This document shows, piece after piece, positions 24,780 through 38,600 of a stretch of DNA of 64,000 nucleotides. This stretch comes from Eucalyptus grandis (Eukaryota > Streptophyta > Magnoliopsida > Myrtales > Myrtaceae), in the NCBI RefSeq assembly GCF_016545825.1, contig NC_052616.1, forward strand, positions 59,169,278 through 59,233,277, in the 5' to 3' direction. The position numbers were made by a program, and so were the translations under genes. Under the pieces are notes generated by a model that worked only from the letters and a program-made list of their open reading frames with translations, was not told the DNA's origin and ran no database searches. Positions within the stretch are counted from its first letter, which is position 1, and the number at the start of each line of letters is the position of its first letter.

Positions 24780-25866
24780 CGAGATGAGCCATTGCCAATA
24801 TCTCCGAGCCTCTACAATGATGACGCATATGTCTAACCAGTGGAGCTTCCAAATATCGTACTCCTCAGTTGCATAAAGATCAAGATGCCGTATTGAGCAT
24901 GTTTTAAAGTGATTGACAAGACAGGTAAACAAGCTAAATTCAACTCAAAAAATGCACAAGGTTTGTTGATCTCTGTCTAGAATTTCATTTTCTAAAAGGG
25001 GAATCCATTGGTCAATTCATAGACTGAGAAAGCAGACAGTGCTAGATCCAGGATGGTACATGACAGAACAAATATTTGCTTTCATGTAAATGATAAGAAC
25101 ACTTGCTTCCATTTTTATCCACCATATCTTGACCTGTTCAATTCAACAGAGTATATCAACCTCAGATCATAACTGTCAAAGCCATGGGAGGTGAAATGAA
25201 TCTAGAGTTTAATACACTTCTACATCTCCGGCTGGAAGAACTTGTGGTAACATGAAAATAAATCCCAAATATGTGAAGGGAAAGTAATTCCAAACATGAG
25301 TTCAAAACTTCACCAATCGCTCCTCAAACACATTCTCTCTTACCTTTTCATTCCCATTCAAAATGATCAGAAACAGAAACTTTAACGCTTTTAACAGTGC
25401 ATCCGAAGGGAAGGACTGATTGCATCATCGAACAGTGCGAGACAGTTGAAAATCGCCAATAAACCTTTTTACCCCTTAATCAGTTCACCCTAGAATTGGA
25501 TTACTGGATTACTCATGGCGAATGAAAGGAGTTCGAAGAGTAGTGCATGTGGGCTTACAAGAATCCAGGAGCACTAACTGTATCTTTGACAAAAACGAAA
25601 ACCCAGAATTTCATCAAATACAGTGCAAAATAATGGAAAAGGGTTGCAAAGACATTCATTATTTTTAACTATGACATACTGTAACGATTTCACTATATCG
25701 TCTCTTTATACAATAACTATACAAAACCAATTGTAGTTAAAATCGTAGGTTGTCACTCCCCTTTTAAGCCTTAGTTTTGTGAAGAAGTGACAGATTTCTT
25801 TATACAATTACGCAACCCAACTCATCTTCAAAAGCATCCTCGTGCCTTCATCTTCTTACAGTGTTA
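24780..25866. repeat. Tandem duplication, unit 1 (block T)
   Basis: From GAGATGAGCCATTGCCAATAT to the end of the AGCATCCTCGTGCCTTC region; unit 2 begins at 25867 with GAGATGAGCCATCGCCAATAT. Minus-strand frames such as ISHRHIVVVSTQAIANPAAW near 24770 are open in this unit, but other copies (25870, 34480, 55590) use different frames, so a coding role is doubtful. Unit 1 is the empty-site reference for the solo LTR in unit 2. Confidence 0.75.
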
Positions 25867-26768
25867 AGAGATGAGCCATCGCCAATATCTCAGATGATCT
25901 ACGATGATGCGCATATGTCTAACCAATGGAGCTTCCAAATGTCAGACTCCTCAGTTGCATTAAAGATCAAGATACTGTATTGAGCATGTTTTAAGGTAAA
26001 TGTCAAGACAGGTAAACAAGCTTAACTCAACTCAAAAATGCATTAGGCTTGTTGATCTGTCTATAATTTCATGTCCTAAAGGGGAATCCATTGGTCAATG
26101 CATAGACTGAGAAAAGCATATACACACCACAACATGAGTGCTAAATCCAGGATGGTTCTTGACAGAACGAATATTTGCTTTCCTGTAAAAGCAAGAATAC
26201 TTGCTTCCAGTTTTATGCACCATATCTGGACCTGTTCAATTCAACAGAGTCTATCCAACCTCAGATCATAACTGTGGAAGCCATGGGAGGTGAAATGAAT
26301 CTAGAGCTTAATACACTTCTACATCTCCCTCTAACATGAAAATAAATCCCAAATATGTGAAGGGAAAGTAATTCCAAATATGAGTACAAAACTTCACCAA
26401 TTGCTCCTCATACACATTCTCTCTTATCTTTTCATTCCCATTCAAAATTATCAGAAACAGAAACTCAATGCTTTTAACAGTGAATCTGAAGGGAAGGACT
26501 AATTGCATCATCAAAGAGTGCAAGATAATCGAAAATCGCCAAGAAAATTTTTTACCCCTTAATCAGTTCAACCTAGAATTGGATTGCTGGGTTACTCGGG
26601 GCGAATGAAAAGAGTTCGAAGAGTAATGCATGTGGGCTTACAAGAATCCAGGAGCACTGACTATATCTTTGACAGAAACGAAGACCCTGAATTTCACAAA
26701 GATACAGCGCAAAATAATGGAAAAGTGATGCAAAGACATTCATTATTCTTAACTATGACATTTGTAAT
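25867..26768. repeat. Tandem duplication, unit 2 (block T), left part
   Basis: Repeats unit 1 in order: AAATCCAGGATGGT, GGTGAAATGAATCTAGAG, CACATTCTCTCTTA and TTAACTATGACAT. It is interrupted at GTAAT by the 3.03 kb solo LTR and resumes at 29798. No gene. Confidence 0.8.
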
Positions 26769-29700
26769 TGTCGCGACCTGATTTTTTGGGTTTCAACCAC
26801 CTAGGGTTTGGCTAATGGATTGTTAAGCCTATACTTAACTTGGGCTCTCCCAAGCCCATACCAATTTGCGACTTAGGTTTGAATTGTTAACATGCAATTT
26901 TTTTAATTAGGAGTCGCCACTAATCTATTTTTGGTAGGTCGATTAGACACCTAAGTAAAATAATGGGAGAATTATTTTACTTCTACGAACTAGAGATTAT
27001 GGGTACGGGGACTTGGTTACACTAGATTTCTCTAATGCCCTTTCGGTACCATTCTTTTAATTTTGAAAAATGTTTGGCAAGGAGTTTGGATTGATTTTAA
27101 ACTAATTCCCTAACATGTGAGGTGTTCATGCGGTGCGCAAACCACCAATTTAACACTCAAGTAAAGCAGAAAATAAATTGCAGGACTTACCTCAAAGCAA
27201 CGAAAGCATCTGCAATGTTAAATTAAAATCCACATCAACAACCCTAGATATGGTTTCTAATTAACACGCAATTTTTGTTTTGTTTTCACTTAATTAATGA
27301 GAATCATGCTTTATGCAATGCATGCCACTAATTTAACATGAAATGATATGACATAGCAACATGACTTAGCAACATGACCTAAGCAATATGACATAACCAA
27401 GCATGTAATCTATTCTAAGCATGAGATGATTTATTCTAAATAATTTTTTATTTTCCATGAGATTCGAAATTTAAGAAATGCAACATTTAAATATGCAATC
27501 TAAATTAATCTAATGACCTAATTCTAATGACTGGCAATTTCTAATTAAATGCACCTAACAAAAATCACTAAATGACGTGCATTGTATGAAACTAATTCTA
27601 TATGACGTGCACATGATTTTTATTTTTCTAATAAGCATGCAATCTATTTAGGAGAAATTATCTAAACCTATAATATGCAATCTTAGCATGCAATGACGTG
27701 CAAAGAATGCCCTAATTCTACATGACATATGCATATGACATTTTTTATTAAAAAAATGCAATCTATCCTAGAAATTGCAACTAATTTATCCTAAGACAAA
27801 TTTTATGAAATTTCAAATGATCTAGCTAAATTAAGATTCTATCTAATTTAAACTAGGGATTAAGTCATATTAAATCCTAATTTAAACTAAGACATGATCT
27901 AAATCTAAAATGCCATTTATCTTTAAAAAGATGATCTAAATTTAAAATGAGGCATGCAATTCTAATCTAATATGCACAATGATTTTTTATTGTTTTTTTA
28001 ATTAATTTCGAAATTAAAGCTTTCACATAATTAACATGCAATTCAAATAAAATACTAACAACCTAAATGATTGCACTTTCTTTTTTTGGATTTTTTATTG
28101 CAATCCTAAATATGCAAGATGACAACAAACCTAATCCTAATTAAGATTTTTTTGATTTTTTATTTTTACGAAAATAAGATTTGACTCAACCAACTTGACG
28201 ATAGCAAATCAAATAATCCAAAAATTGGCGAACCATATCTCGCGCGTGAGATCGGGTAGACTAATTTTAATTTTAAATCGCGAATCAAATCTCGGGCTTG
28301 AGATTGGATTGTCGATTTTTATAAGTGATTGCGAGTCGGATTTCGGGACGAAAATCGGACTGTCAATCCCTAGCTTGATAGTGCTTGATAGACTATTTCA
28401 TATTGGGATATCAATAATATATCAAGGAACAATTCCACTAAAACAGAATATTAAAAAAAGGTAAAATAAAAGAAAAGAAAAACCACCTAATCAGATTTTC
28501 TTTTTCTTTTTCTGTTTTTCTTCTTTTCCAGACACCGCTCGTGGATTTCCAAGGGGAAGAAGCTCAGGTCCGGACGGGCAGGGGCTGGAGTTGGGCGGAT
28601 CAGCGTCGGTGCTCGGCGGCGTGGGCGCGGCAGGCTTAGGCGTTGTGGGTCGTTGTTGGCGGACGAGCGGAGCAGCGGCGGGTCGGATCGAGCGGCGCGG
28701 GTCCACCTGGCTTGCGACCTGGGTCGCTGATCAGAGGTCACGACGGTCGGATGGGCGTCAGAGCAGAGGGCTGTTCGGGTCAGTCAAGCTCGGATCGGCA
28801 GCAGCTTCGGTGTCGTCGTTCGGGCAGAGCTGCAGGAGACAGTGGCTGGCGATGTCGCGGGCGTCGGTGGTGAACTCGCGGGTGCAGAGACGCAGCGGTG
28901 TCAGTTGCTGCAGGGACGGAGTCGCGCTGGCTGAGGCGCAACGAGTGCCGGGCAGTCTGAGACCCGGTTGTTGCGGATCGAGCAGGACCAGCGTTGGGCT
29001 CTCGGAACAGCTACACGGGTGCGGTGAACGGCGGTAGTCGCTTGGTGAGGCGGAGTAGCTCCGGGTAGTCACAGATGGAGCAGCAACGTGGGGGCAGCAA
29101 ACTTGGAGAGATGATGAACAGTAGGGGTCAAATCACGCCCTTTTTCTGCTTTTCCGCTTCTCCTCTGTCTCTTCCTGTCACTCTCCTCTCTCACGGCAAT
29201 GCTCTCTCTAACTTTTCCTTTTCCCTGCAGTTTGTCAGGAAAAAAGAAAAGAGAAAGAAACCCTCTTTCTGCTGAAGATGGACGAGGAAGAAAACCTTTC
29301 TCTCTCTTTTTACTTGACCCTTTTTTTTTACCGAAGAGAAGCCCCTGGTCATCGTACACAGTTGCTTTTATAGGGGGTAAGAGATAAGCTTTCAATTTCC
29401 CCTTCAAATCTACATTCGGGATACATTTTCACCAACCGATCATTATTGATAAAGATTTAAGATTACGATGAATATTTTCTCGAAATCCAAATCTTGCAAA
29501 GATAAATTGCAATATTTTTTCACACATGTGCTCTTATCCAAAATATTCGTATCCCAGAAAAATTTCAAAATATTATATTCCAATGAGATAATTTTTAATT
29601 ATTAAAAACGCGCGCCAACTCGCTTCGTGGGGCCGATTCATCTAATTCGAATTCATCCGCCACCGGTCCAATAAAATGCAAAAATGCAAAAAACAAAATA

Positions 29701-29797
29701 AATGCAACTTAAATCTATATGCTATGCAATTAATAAAATTAACTCATAATTTCTTATGCAATAAATAAATTAAATCATCAAAATTTAGGTGTCAACA
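26769..29797. mobile_element. Large solo LTR (3029 bp)
   Basis: It starts TGTCGCGACCTG, ends TTAGGTGTCAACA and is flanked by the perfect TSD GTAAT (26764-26768, 29798-29802). Unit 1 of the tandem duplication (about 25681-25692) retains the uninterrupted sequence. The body has a long AT-rich part with many ATGCAAT/GACGTGCA words, then a GC-rich part (28550-29070) and pyrimidine tracts. No primer-binding site, polypurine tract or pol domain is seen, so it is best read as a solo LTR of a gypsy-type element. ORFs in the GC-rich part look spurious. Confidence 0.85.
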
Positions 29798-29878
29798 GTA
29801 ATGATTTCACTATATCATCTTTTTATCCAATAACTATACAAAACCCTAAAATTTTAGGTTGTCGCTCCCCTTTTAGCC

Positions 29879-30094
29879 TTAGTTTTGTGAAGAAGTGACA
29901 GACTTCTTTATACAATCAACAATACCCTCACAATCTGCCTCAGGAAGTACGCAACCCAAGTCATCTTCAAAAGCATCCTCTGGGTTTGAATGAGGTGACC
30001 GAAGCATCCCATGCATCTCACATGCCTTCATCGTCTTATAGTGTTCAGCTCTTACAGAGTCCAGCTTCGTCATGTTATACAAGTTCTCTGACAA
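29879..30094 (-). CDS. Unrecognised conserved-looking C-terminal exon
   Basis: A 71-codon frame ending at a normal stop reads LDSVRAEHYKTMKACEMHG, LRSPHSNPEDAFEDDLG and LPEADCEGIVDCIKKS. It is acidic and charged with no membrane segment, and it looks like real protein sequence rather than a shadow. Shortened copies at about 25785-25860 and 19305-19380 have lost the middle. It lies downstream of no identified 5' exons on the minus strand, because the solo LTR sits at 29797 and F-box sequence begins at 30.4 kb. Probably the last exon of a decayed or split gene; I cannot name it. Confidence 0.45.
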   Translation of the reverse strand: MSENLYNMTKLDSVRAEHYKTMKACEMHGMLRSPHSNPEDAFEDDLGCVLPEADCEGIVDCIKKSVTSSQN

Positions 30095-30429
30095 AGAGTA
30101 ATAATACAGGAAAAAACCAAGTTTAGCTAATACATCATAATTGATCCTCAGTGCTCTTTAGAAAGATCTAAAGCAAGAAATAGTTGGACATCCAAAACAA
30201 GAGCAAGCTCTTGTAACCTCTATTATTAATTGAAACAGACACACCATCTCACTTACAGTTTTGTCAACCCCATGAAAACTATTTACATGAAAAACAAAGT
30301 ACAGCCTACAATGTGCCAGACAACCTCTCGAACCAGGTTATTAAAGGTCCATCTACGAAGAATCTGAGACAGTCCAATGCGAAAAAACTAGCTACTTTTC
30401 ACAAAGTGTTTGCCTCCTCATCTCGGCGG

Positions 30430-31476
30430 ATTGTCCATAATCAATCAGCCGGAGCATGGGGTCGCAAACAAATTTCTGCGTCAAAGAAACCTGGCATGCC
30501 CATTATATCTAACTTCTCGACTACATCGGTCTGTAAATCGCACCAAATGAGAGTCACTGCCCACTCCCACCAAAACTCGATCACCATCCTGGGAGAAAGC
30601 CAATGGCCGAACAAGCCCCAAACCCCTCGGGTAGCCAGGTATTGAGAACAATAGATCCCATGGTCCGTTCAATCCATTTTATCTTATAATCCACACATCA
30701 ACACCCCCTTGCTCACCATAAATGATAAGGCAAAGACGCCCTCTCAGGACGGCCAAATCAATGTCGAGCGTATTCTCTATAAAATCAAGCTGGTCCACCT
30801 CCACAAATTGTTAGCATGAAAATCAACAGCCACCAACACTTTTGCCGAATTCGGTGCCCATTCGCATCTCATTATCCAGTGCACAAGTGCGTGGCCGCAC
30901 ATGAAAACCCCACTTTTGTCCATTAAATCCGGATAGTATGGGATCTTGATCTCCTGGAGCAGCATGCAGGTGTTACCTCCCGATCTATAGATGCTAACTT
31001 GAGGTTCAAATGCCCCTTTAAGGGTCTGAATTAGCCTCACCAACACGCAATCATCATTCTCATCATCATACCCAAATCCATTAACGCAAGCAGAGGGAAA
31101 CAATCCACCGCCTATCTGAGTATCTTCAGGAGGCAAGAGCTCATGATCCCCAGTGAACAGATTCCACATAGCAACGTTGCGGTTGTGTGCTCTGGAAATG
31201 CAAAGTCAGTCACGGCAAGCCCCTAGCACCTTGATCTGTTCCCACCCGAGAGGGTACTCTATCTCCACCATGTCACCCGGGGGACGCAGATCGATACAGT
31301 AGAGACTCGCGGGATCCCTGCAGAAGAGGTAGAGGTGTGGCTCCATGAAAAGATGGCTCTCTGTCAAGCGACGGCACCATTTGGACACACACCTGCACTG
31401 GAGCAGCGACTTCACCGGCAACCAGGTCCAGTATCTCGGTGATCGAAGGGCTCTCCACTTCCCAGGCTAGTTCCAA
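30430..31476 (-). pseudogene. F-box protein pseudogene, copy C
   Basis: Minus-strand pieces are SPSITEILDL (F-box first half) and, after the same shift as in copy A, LPVKSLLQCRCVSKW, HLFMEPHLYLF, EIEYPLGWEQIKVLG, WNLFTGDHELLPPEDTQIGG, FGYDDENDDCVLVRL, WIMRCEWAPNSAKVLVA, and finally PWDLLFSIPGYPRGLGLVRPL with a frame change near 30560. Frameshifts also lie near 31200 and 30770. The F-box serine that is a stop in copy A is intact here. The gene would have served in an SCF E3 ligase. Confidence 0.85.
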
Positions 31477-31949
31477 ATGCGAAAAAGAAGATGATGAGAA
31501 AACGCTACTCTTTTGGCAAATCAGTTCCCATGATCCGGAAGGAACAGGTTCGATTTGAGAGAATCATCGGTGAAAAAGGGGAAAAGGGGACAAAGGAGTA
31601 TCAGTGCGAATTGAGCTCACCTTTTCTTCTGCTTCCCCTTCTCCTTCTTCTTCCTCTTGCCAGGAGAGAGAGGGAGAGAGAGAAAGTTAGGGTGAGTGAT
31701 TTGAGGCATGGAGAGGAAGATGGAGCAAAAATATTAGTCCACTGATGAAACTTCCGCTCCAATCTTGACGTCGCCATCCAGAATATGTGTAAAGGGTCGC
31801 ACATGAGTAGAGCTTTTTCTGATGCGCGTGTGGAGACAGCACTATGATCAGATTGAAAAAGAATTGAGTGAAGTGGGATATTCGGATGCGTCCTTGCAGA
31901 GTAGAACAAAGACTGCAGGGATCACCTCTGCTACTCTAAGATAAAGTTC

Positions 31950-33093
<1,144 letters not shown>

Positions 33094-33109
33094 TTAGGGA
33101 TTTGATCGG

Positions 33110-33900
33110 TGATTCTTAGATTTTTTGTACATAATTAATATAATTCCTAAATTATATGAAAAACGTTATATGTTGCTCTTTCATTAATTTAAAATCAAAG
33201 ACAACATCAAATATTGCCATGTAATTTAGAGACTAAATTAAATATGCACTAAAAACCTAAAAGTCACATTGAATAGATTAAAAGTTCAAGAAATACGTTG
33301 CACATTGGGTAAAAACTCATAGATTATTTGTGTCATTTTTCTTAAATTTCAGTGATAGTTGCTCTGATTATCCAACCTCACCCTTTTACTTATTTAAAAG
33401 GAAAAAAAAATTGTTGAATAGGAGAAAGGGACAACGGGAAAAAGGAAAGAGAAATTGAAGAATGTAATAAGATTTTATAACAGTCGATATTGATCTCACC
33501 AAATCTTGCATTTTATTAGTTGTTTGGGTCATTTTCCTTAAATTTCATGAATAGCTACTTTGATCACTCAACCTCGCCCTTTTACTTATCTAAAAGAAAA
33601 AAAAAATTGTCGAATTGGAGAAATGGAAGGGGAGAAAAAAGGATAGAGAAAGGGATGGATTTGTGATAAGCTTTCAAATCAATTGATAATAGTCTCATAG
33701 AATTTCACATTTTATCGGTTCTTTATGTCATTTTTCTTAAATTTCAAGAATAGCTACTTTGATAGTGATCCCAAAAAATCTTGCATTCTATTAGTTGATC
33801 GATTCGATCTCAAATCAGTTCAGTTCAATTTCCTTGGGTTGGCATAACAATAATCATTATCATGGAGAGAGTGTAAAATCTCTCTGCCTTAATCCCGGCC
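33110..33900. repeat. AT-rich spacer block Q (copy C, internally triplicated)
   Basis: The phrase TCATTTTTCTTAAATTTCA..ATAGCTACTTTGATCA with following CTCGCCCTTTTACTTAT recurs three times (near 33340, 33525 and 33725), so this copy has undergone short tandem duplications. No gene. Confidence 0.65.
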
Positions 33901-34390
33901 AAGCTGCTTGCCAGGGCAAAAGAGTACTACGCCTGCGGATGCGAAAGCTCCGAGCTCATCTTCCAACTCCACGACAGCATGTGCCATGAGCTATTGACGA
34001 GGGAAATTCGACCATGCTAGTACCGCTTGGGCATCTTGAGGGCAAACCCCCCGATACGCCACCCAGCCCGGCCCATAATTGAGCGTGTATCGCTTTGCTT
34101 ATGATGATGATTAACTAAACATTTTTGGGAAGTAAGGAATGATTCTCCCCTCTTCAAAATAGAAGTTGGAGACTTAACATTAAAATCACTTTCCAACATT
34201 ATCTAATGCCTAACAGTTCGGCATGTTATGTAGATGCGCAACCTTCATGATTCAATCCTATTATTTTCTCTGTTAAGCCTACTATTCATAATGCGAGGAT
34301 GAGTACCTTGATCGTTCCTTTACTGCTCGCGGCTGGGCTATCGTTCTTCCAACTCCGGCACAAATAAAATACGAACTTGCATCCTCATTG
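33870..34390. repeat. Segments R and S, copy 4 (shortened)
   Basis: 33870-34060 matches segment R (GAGTGTAAAATCTCTCTGCC, GAGCTCATCTTCCAACTCC, GGGAAATTCGACC). 34085-34390 matches block S from GATGATTAACTAAACATTTTTGGG. The frame seen in copy 3 is broken here. Confidence 0.6.
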
Positions 34391-35590
34391 GGCTCATTCC
34401 TGTCAGAAGAATTAAATCGATGCCGAGCAGCAGGATTGGCGATGACCATTGTAGAAGCACTGACGATATGTCTATGTGAGATGAGCCATCACCAATATAT
34501 CCGACGATCTTCGATGATGACGAATATGTCTAACCAGTGGAGCTTCCCAATGTCGGACTTCCCGTTTGCATATAAAATCAAGATGTTCTGTCTAGAGCAT
34601 GTTTTAAGGTAAGTGTCAAGTCAGGTTAACAAGCTCAACTTAGACTCAAAAGTGCACCAGGCTCGTTGATCTGTCCAGAATTTCTTGTCCTAAAGTGGAA
34701 AATCCATTGGTTAAATCTTAGACTGAGAAAAGCAGAACGCACCGCAGCATGAATGCTGGATCCAGGATTGTATTTGACAGAACAAACACTTGCTCGCAAG
34801 TGAATGTTAAGAACACTTGCTTCCTGCTTTATACACCATATCTTGATCAGTTCAATTCAACAGATTAGATATGACCTTAGACCATAACTGGGATAGCCTT
34901 GGGAAGTGAGATGATTTAGAGCTTAACACATTTTCACATCTCCCGTTGCAAGTAACTGAGCTAACGAGCAAATAAATACCAAATATACGAAGGGAAATAA
35001 CCAAGCTCGGAGTTAGGCTATGTGGCCCTCTTTGCTTTTGAGACCGGCGGTGATTGCATCCGGTTCTACACGAGTGCTCCTCCTACTCCAAGTTCTAATT
35101 ATGAATTTCGGGTTTCAATCATTTTTCACTGTACAAAATGTTGGATCCAAAATTAGAAGGCAAACTAATGTAAACAAAGATGATATCCCAGTAACTATTG
35201 CCAAGTGATGTATATGAACCATAAGGAAATGGAGGGGGGGAAGTGAGCGCGGTCATCATTTACCTGAATTGGCTTCAGTTTATGTTGCACAGTCTCTTCT
35301 ATGGGATGGCAAGATTTTCTTAAATGGACGGACTTGTTAGCAGAGAGATGTTTTGATTTTGGCATCATAGCTCTGCCGATTATTCTCCTCATTGAATTAT
35401 TTCAGCTGATACAACCTTTTTTCTTACATATTTTCTATAGAGAAAAAAGACAAATCGCAGGATCTGCTAGCCCAAGGAGGAAGTGGTATTGATCATACCA
35501 GCACTTTTCTCTTCCAACTTGAATCAGGGCCAGTTCGTTAGGCTTTTGCTAGATGGCCCAAAAAGTAGCTCAACTTAGGTAAAGTCCTGA
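34390..35590. repeat. Duplicated block U (copy 1)
   Basis: Colinear with 55540-56700: GAGATGAGCCATCACCAATAT, GAGCATGTTTTAAGGTAA, GCACCGCAGCATGAATGCT, TCTAATTATGAATTTC, GACGGACTTGTTAGCAG and GCATCATAGCTCTGCC all recur in order. No conserved frame. In the second copy this block is joined to the receptor-kinase pseudogene, so it probably represents 3' flanking DNA of an ancestral receptor-kinase unit. Confidence 0.75.
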
Positions 35591-35599
35591 GGAAAGCCT

Positions 35600-37805
35600 T
35601 CCGGTAGACAGGTGTGAAGACTTATTCAACTTGCCGATAGAATGATGAACAAAAATGAAGAAAAAAATGTTGAAGTATTCAACATTGATCTTCAGTCTGT
35701 CCATATGATACTCTAATCTTAAGTGATATACCATTCGCTTAAGTGGACGATGGCTTGGAAGCATCGCTTGGAAAACAAGCTTTGTGGTTCACCCGGCAAC
35801 AAAAGAAAGATCCTCCAAAAGTTGAGGTCATAAGGGAACTCTTTCCTTGGAGAATAACTAACTCCCAATTTGTCAGAAGAGACTGTCCCATTGATCAGCA
35901 ACTTTGCACGACATTGCAATCAGAGGGTGTTCAACCCATTAGCTAGGGACTGTGTAGCAGAGCTTGTTATAGAACAATGCTTCACATGCATTTGTATTGA
36001 ACTAGATCGAATGTGGCCGAGCCATGCTAAATGCCAAGGTTTTATAGTATTCCAAGCACTATCATACAAAATGACAGCAGCAACGTTCAGGTGCGGGACA
36101 TTAGTATTCAACTGTATCAAAACCAAACTTCCTAGCATAACTCACCATGATGGCTACACTCAGCAGACACTTTCAAACTAGATGTAGGTATCCTCCGTTT
36201 CCCAGCAATTCTATTCAATATATAAGCGACCGCACAATACACCAAATGATGTCTCATGGAAGAGATAAGAATCGGAATGGAGATTCTGCAGCTGCTAGAG
36301 CTAGGATCGTACGCACGGTTACCCATGCTTTTCTCCACAAGGCTTACGACATCACCTTACAGGCACTAGAGCGGCTTATTTGCATTTTGTGTCTCTGATC
36401 AATTAAAGTCTACATGCATATGCTACCTTTTGGGAGCAAGCAGCAAAATTCTGATACCTTCACTTGGGGAGATCGCCAAGAGGAAACTTAAATTTGAACC
36501 CGTCAATATATCCAATTACATCTACCTTAACTAAAACACTTAAGCCAATAAGTAATGGGCCAACTAGGATATATTAACTGCTCTACCTTCCGATGTAGGA
36601 TTTCTCTAATATAATTCACTCACACGTGCATCTTAACATTATTGGTATGAATGGACCCTTTCCTTCACAGATTGTGATAGCCGTTGGATTCCATAAAAGT
36701 GTCATTTTTCAAAGGAAGGCCCTGCTCATACACTCTACCTCAACTTGTGACAATCATTATTAACAAAGATCTTTCAAGAGGGACTTACAACCCATCCATT
36801 TGGTTTAAACCCAACCCTTGTCACTACCGCAGTAAATTGTAATTTCAATCGAGGACATCGAAGTATTCTTGGGGACAATGTTGCAGAATCCAACCGTGAC
36901 ATTCTTCATCTGGCAGCATCACACCCATGTAGAGTTCTACAGCATCAATTTTTCGTAAAGGCTTCGATAATGATGTCAATGGCAGGTTAGCTGGTTGGAA
37001 GTCCAGAACAAGACTAGCTATCGGTTCAATTATAGACCTATTATGCCATCTTCAGGGAATCTTGCAATGCATAGCTTGAATCTCGAGTTGTTTGGTTCTT
37101 GTGAGCGGGCTTGTCTGATAGTAGGTTTTCTTACTTGTGCTTATTTGTTCTTCTTTGCGTTCTGCTGACAGCAGTTTCGGCTGTTCGTTTTCATGGAACG
37201 AAAATTTTACTTCTCTACTGCCCGGAAAGGTAAAAGTATGCAGTTCGGATAAATATTTCTAAGCCATTAATAATTTGGCCAAACCTTTCCCATTGATACT
37301 CCTGTCCTTCAAAAGATCGTCAAAAGCTAAGCCATTAATCCCACTACTAAAAAGCAACTAGCTTTTGGGTCCTCAATTCTTAAGAGAAGACACTAACAGT
37401 GTCATCATACGATGCTCGTTTCGTCATTGAACTTTCCAGACAATCATTTAAATGCCACGACTTCTAAAAATCAATCATTCAAGTGACATTGGTCACTTGT
37501 GTTACCGAAACTATCACGTGCCATTGTTTTAGAATAAACAATGCGACGTGGCATTCCAAATGAAGGGAGGAAGAATTGTGGGCACTGAGGACTTAGGGAG
37601 AGACAGAGAGGGAGTTCAAATGATGATGGTGGTGGTGGCCGAAGGAGGAGGGTAGACGGCGTGGCGTTCGGGATGAATCATTGATTTTGATTTGCAAGTG
37701 AAAACAGGGGCTAGGTTTTGAATTGCAACCGAATTTAGTCTTGAATCCTCAAATTGGGGCAAGAAAGGGCTTCAACGGCATCTTTAAAGGCATTTATTAA
37801 TGACT
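35600..37805. other. Region without recognisable genes
   Basis: Only short overlapping ORFs on both strands, none resembling a known domain. A plus-strand open stretch near 35743-35946 (FTRQQKKDPPKVEVIRELFP) is the most protein-like, but has no support. 37600-37680 is a GGT/GGA-rich low-complexity tract. Confidence 0.5.
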
Positions 37806-38370
37806 ATTTGTGTGACAGCCCAAGTGGCGGTCCTCGGATGTGCGCAAGGAAGGAGTCCATCTCTTGTCCCACATTGCCTTGGGCCTAGAGAGGGAGTCTT
37901 GGGCTAGCTTATAAGACTTGGGTCTCTCTAACTGTACATACACATTTTCTTGGGGGTAGTATGAGCTGTCCCAAGAGAAACAAAACCGTGAGGACTTAGT
38001 ATTCAAAGCAGACAATATGTGTACAACGGAGACTTGAGATGTTATAAGAAATGTGACTACCAAACCCGGAGTAGTACGAAGGGACGGAGTAAGATCGCCT
38101 CGGCAGTACACGAACAAGGCTAGGCCTTGGCAATGGTGTGCGGGGAGGAGGGATGGCGGTGCGTCCACGCCTCAGTCCCCGGACATGCACAGGGAGGTGG
38201 TGCATCTCCTGTCCCACATCGCCTAGGGAGAGAGTTCCGAGCTAGCTTATAAGGCTTGGGTCCCTCTAACTGTACATACGCGTTTTGAGGGAAAAGACTG
38301 TTGCTGGGATAGAGGTGCGTCCTCGCCAGTGTGGGTGACCCATAGGAAACAAAACCTTGAGGGAGGCTGC

Positions 38371-38600
38371 GCGACTCTGATGAGGCGTATGTACCCATAG
38401 AGGACAATATATTGGCTCTGATGAGACGTATGTACCCATAGAGGATAATATATTGGCTTGGGAGAGGGATGGCAATGAGTTCGTCGGTGTACAGTGGAGA
38501 CCTGAGACTCTAATGAGGCATATGTACCCATAAAGGACAATATATTGGCTTGGGAGAGGGAATATGTACCCATAAAGGACAATATATATTGGCTTGGGAG
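38371..38600. repeat. Minisatellite of about 42 bp inside TRIM LTRs
   Basis: The unit runs from CTCTGATGAGGCGTATG through TACCCATAGAGGACAATA to TATTGG. It is repeated adjacently at about 38371 and 38414, again at about 38508 and in shortened form at 38560. Single units occur at 38766 and 39268. The extra units explain why the second LTR is longer than the others. Confidence 0.8.

Noticed and set aside
24527..24932. ORF with ISHRHIVVVSTQAIANPAAW considered as an exon
   Set aside because: The paralogous blocks at 25870, 34480 and 55590 do not keep the same frame, so coding is unlikely.
28487..29072. Overlapping GC-rich ORFs on both strands (up to 148 codons)
   Set aside because: They lie wholly within a solo LTR, are low-complexity and resemble no domain.
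38371..38600. Regular repeats that might suggest a CRISPR-like array
   Set aside because: Eukaryotic nuclear context, repeats adjacent without unique spacers of constant length, and located inside a TRIM LTR.
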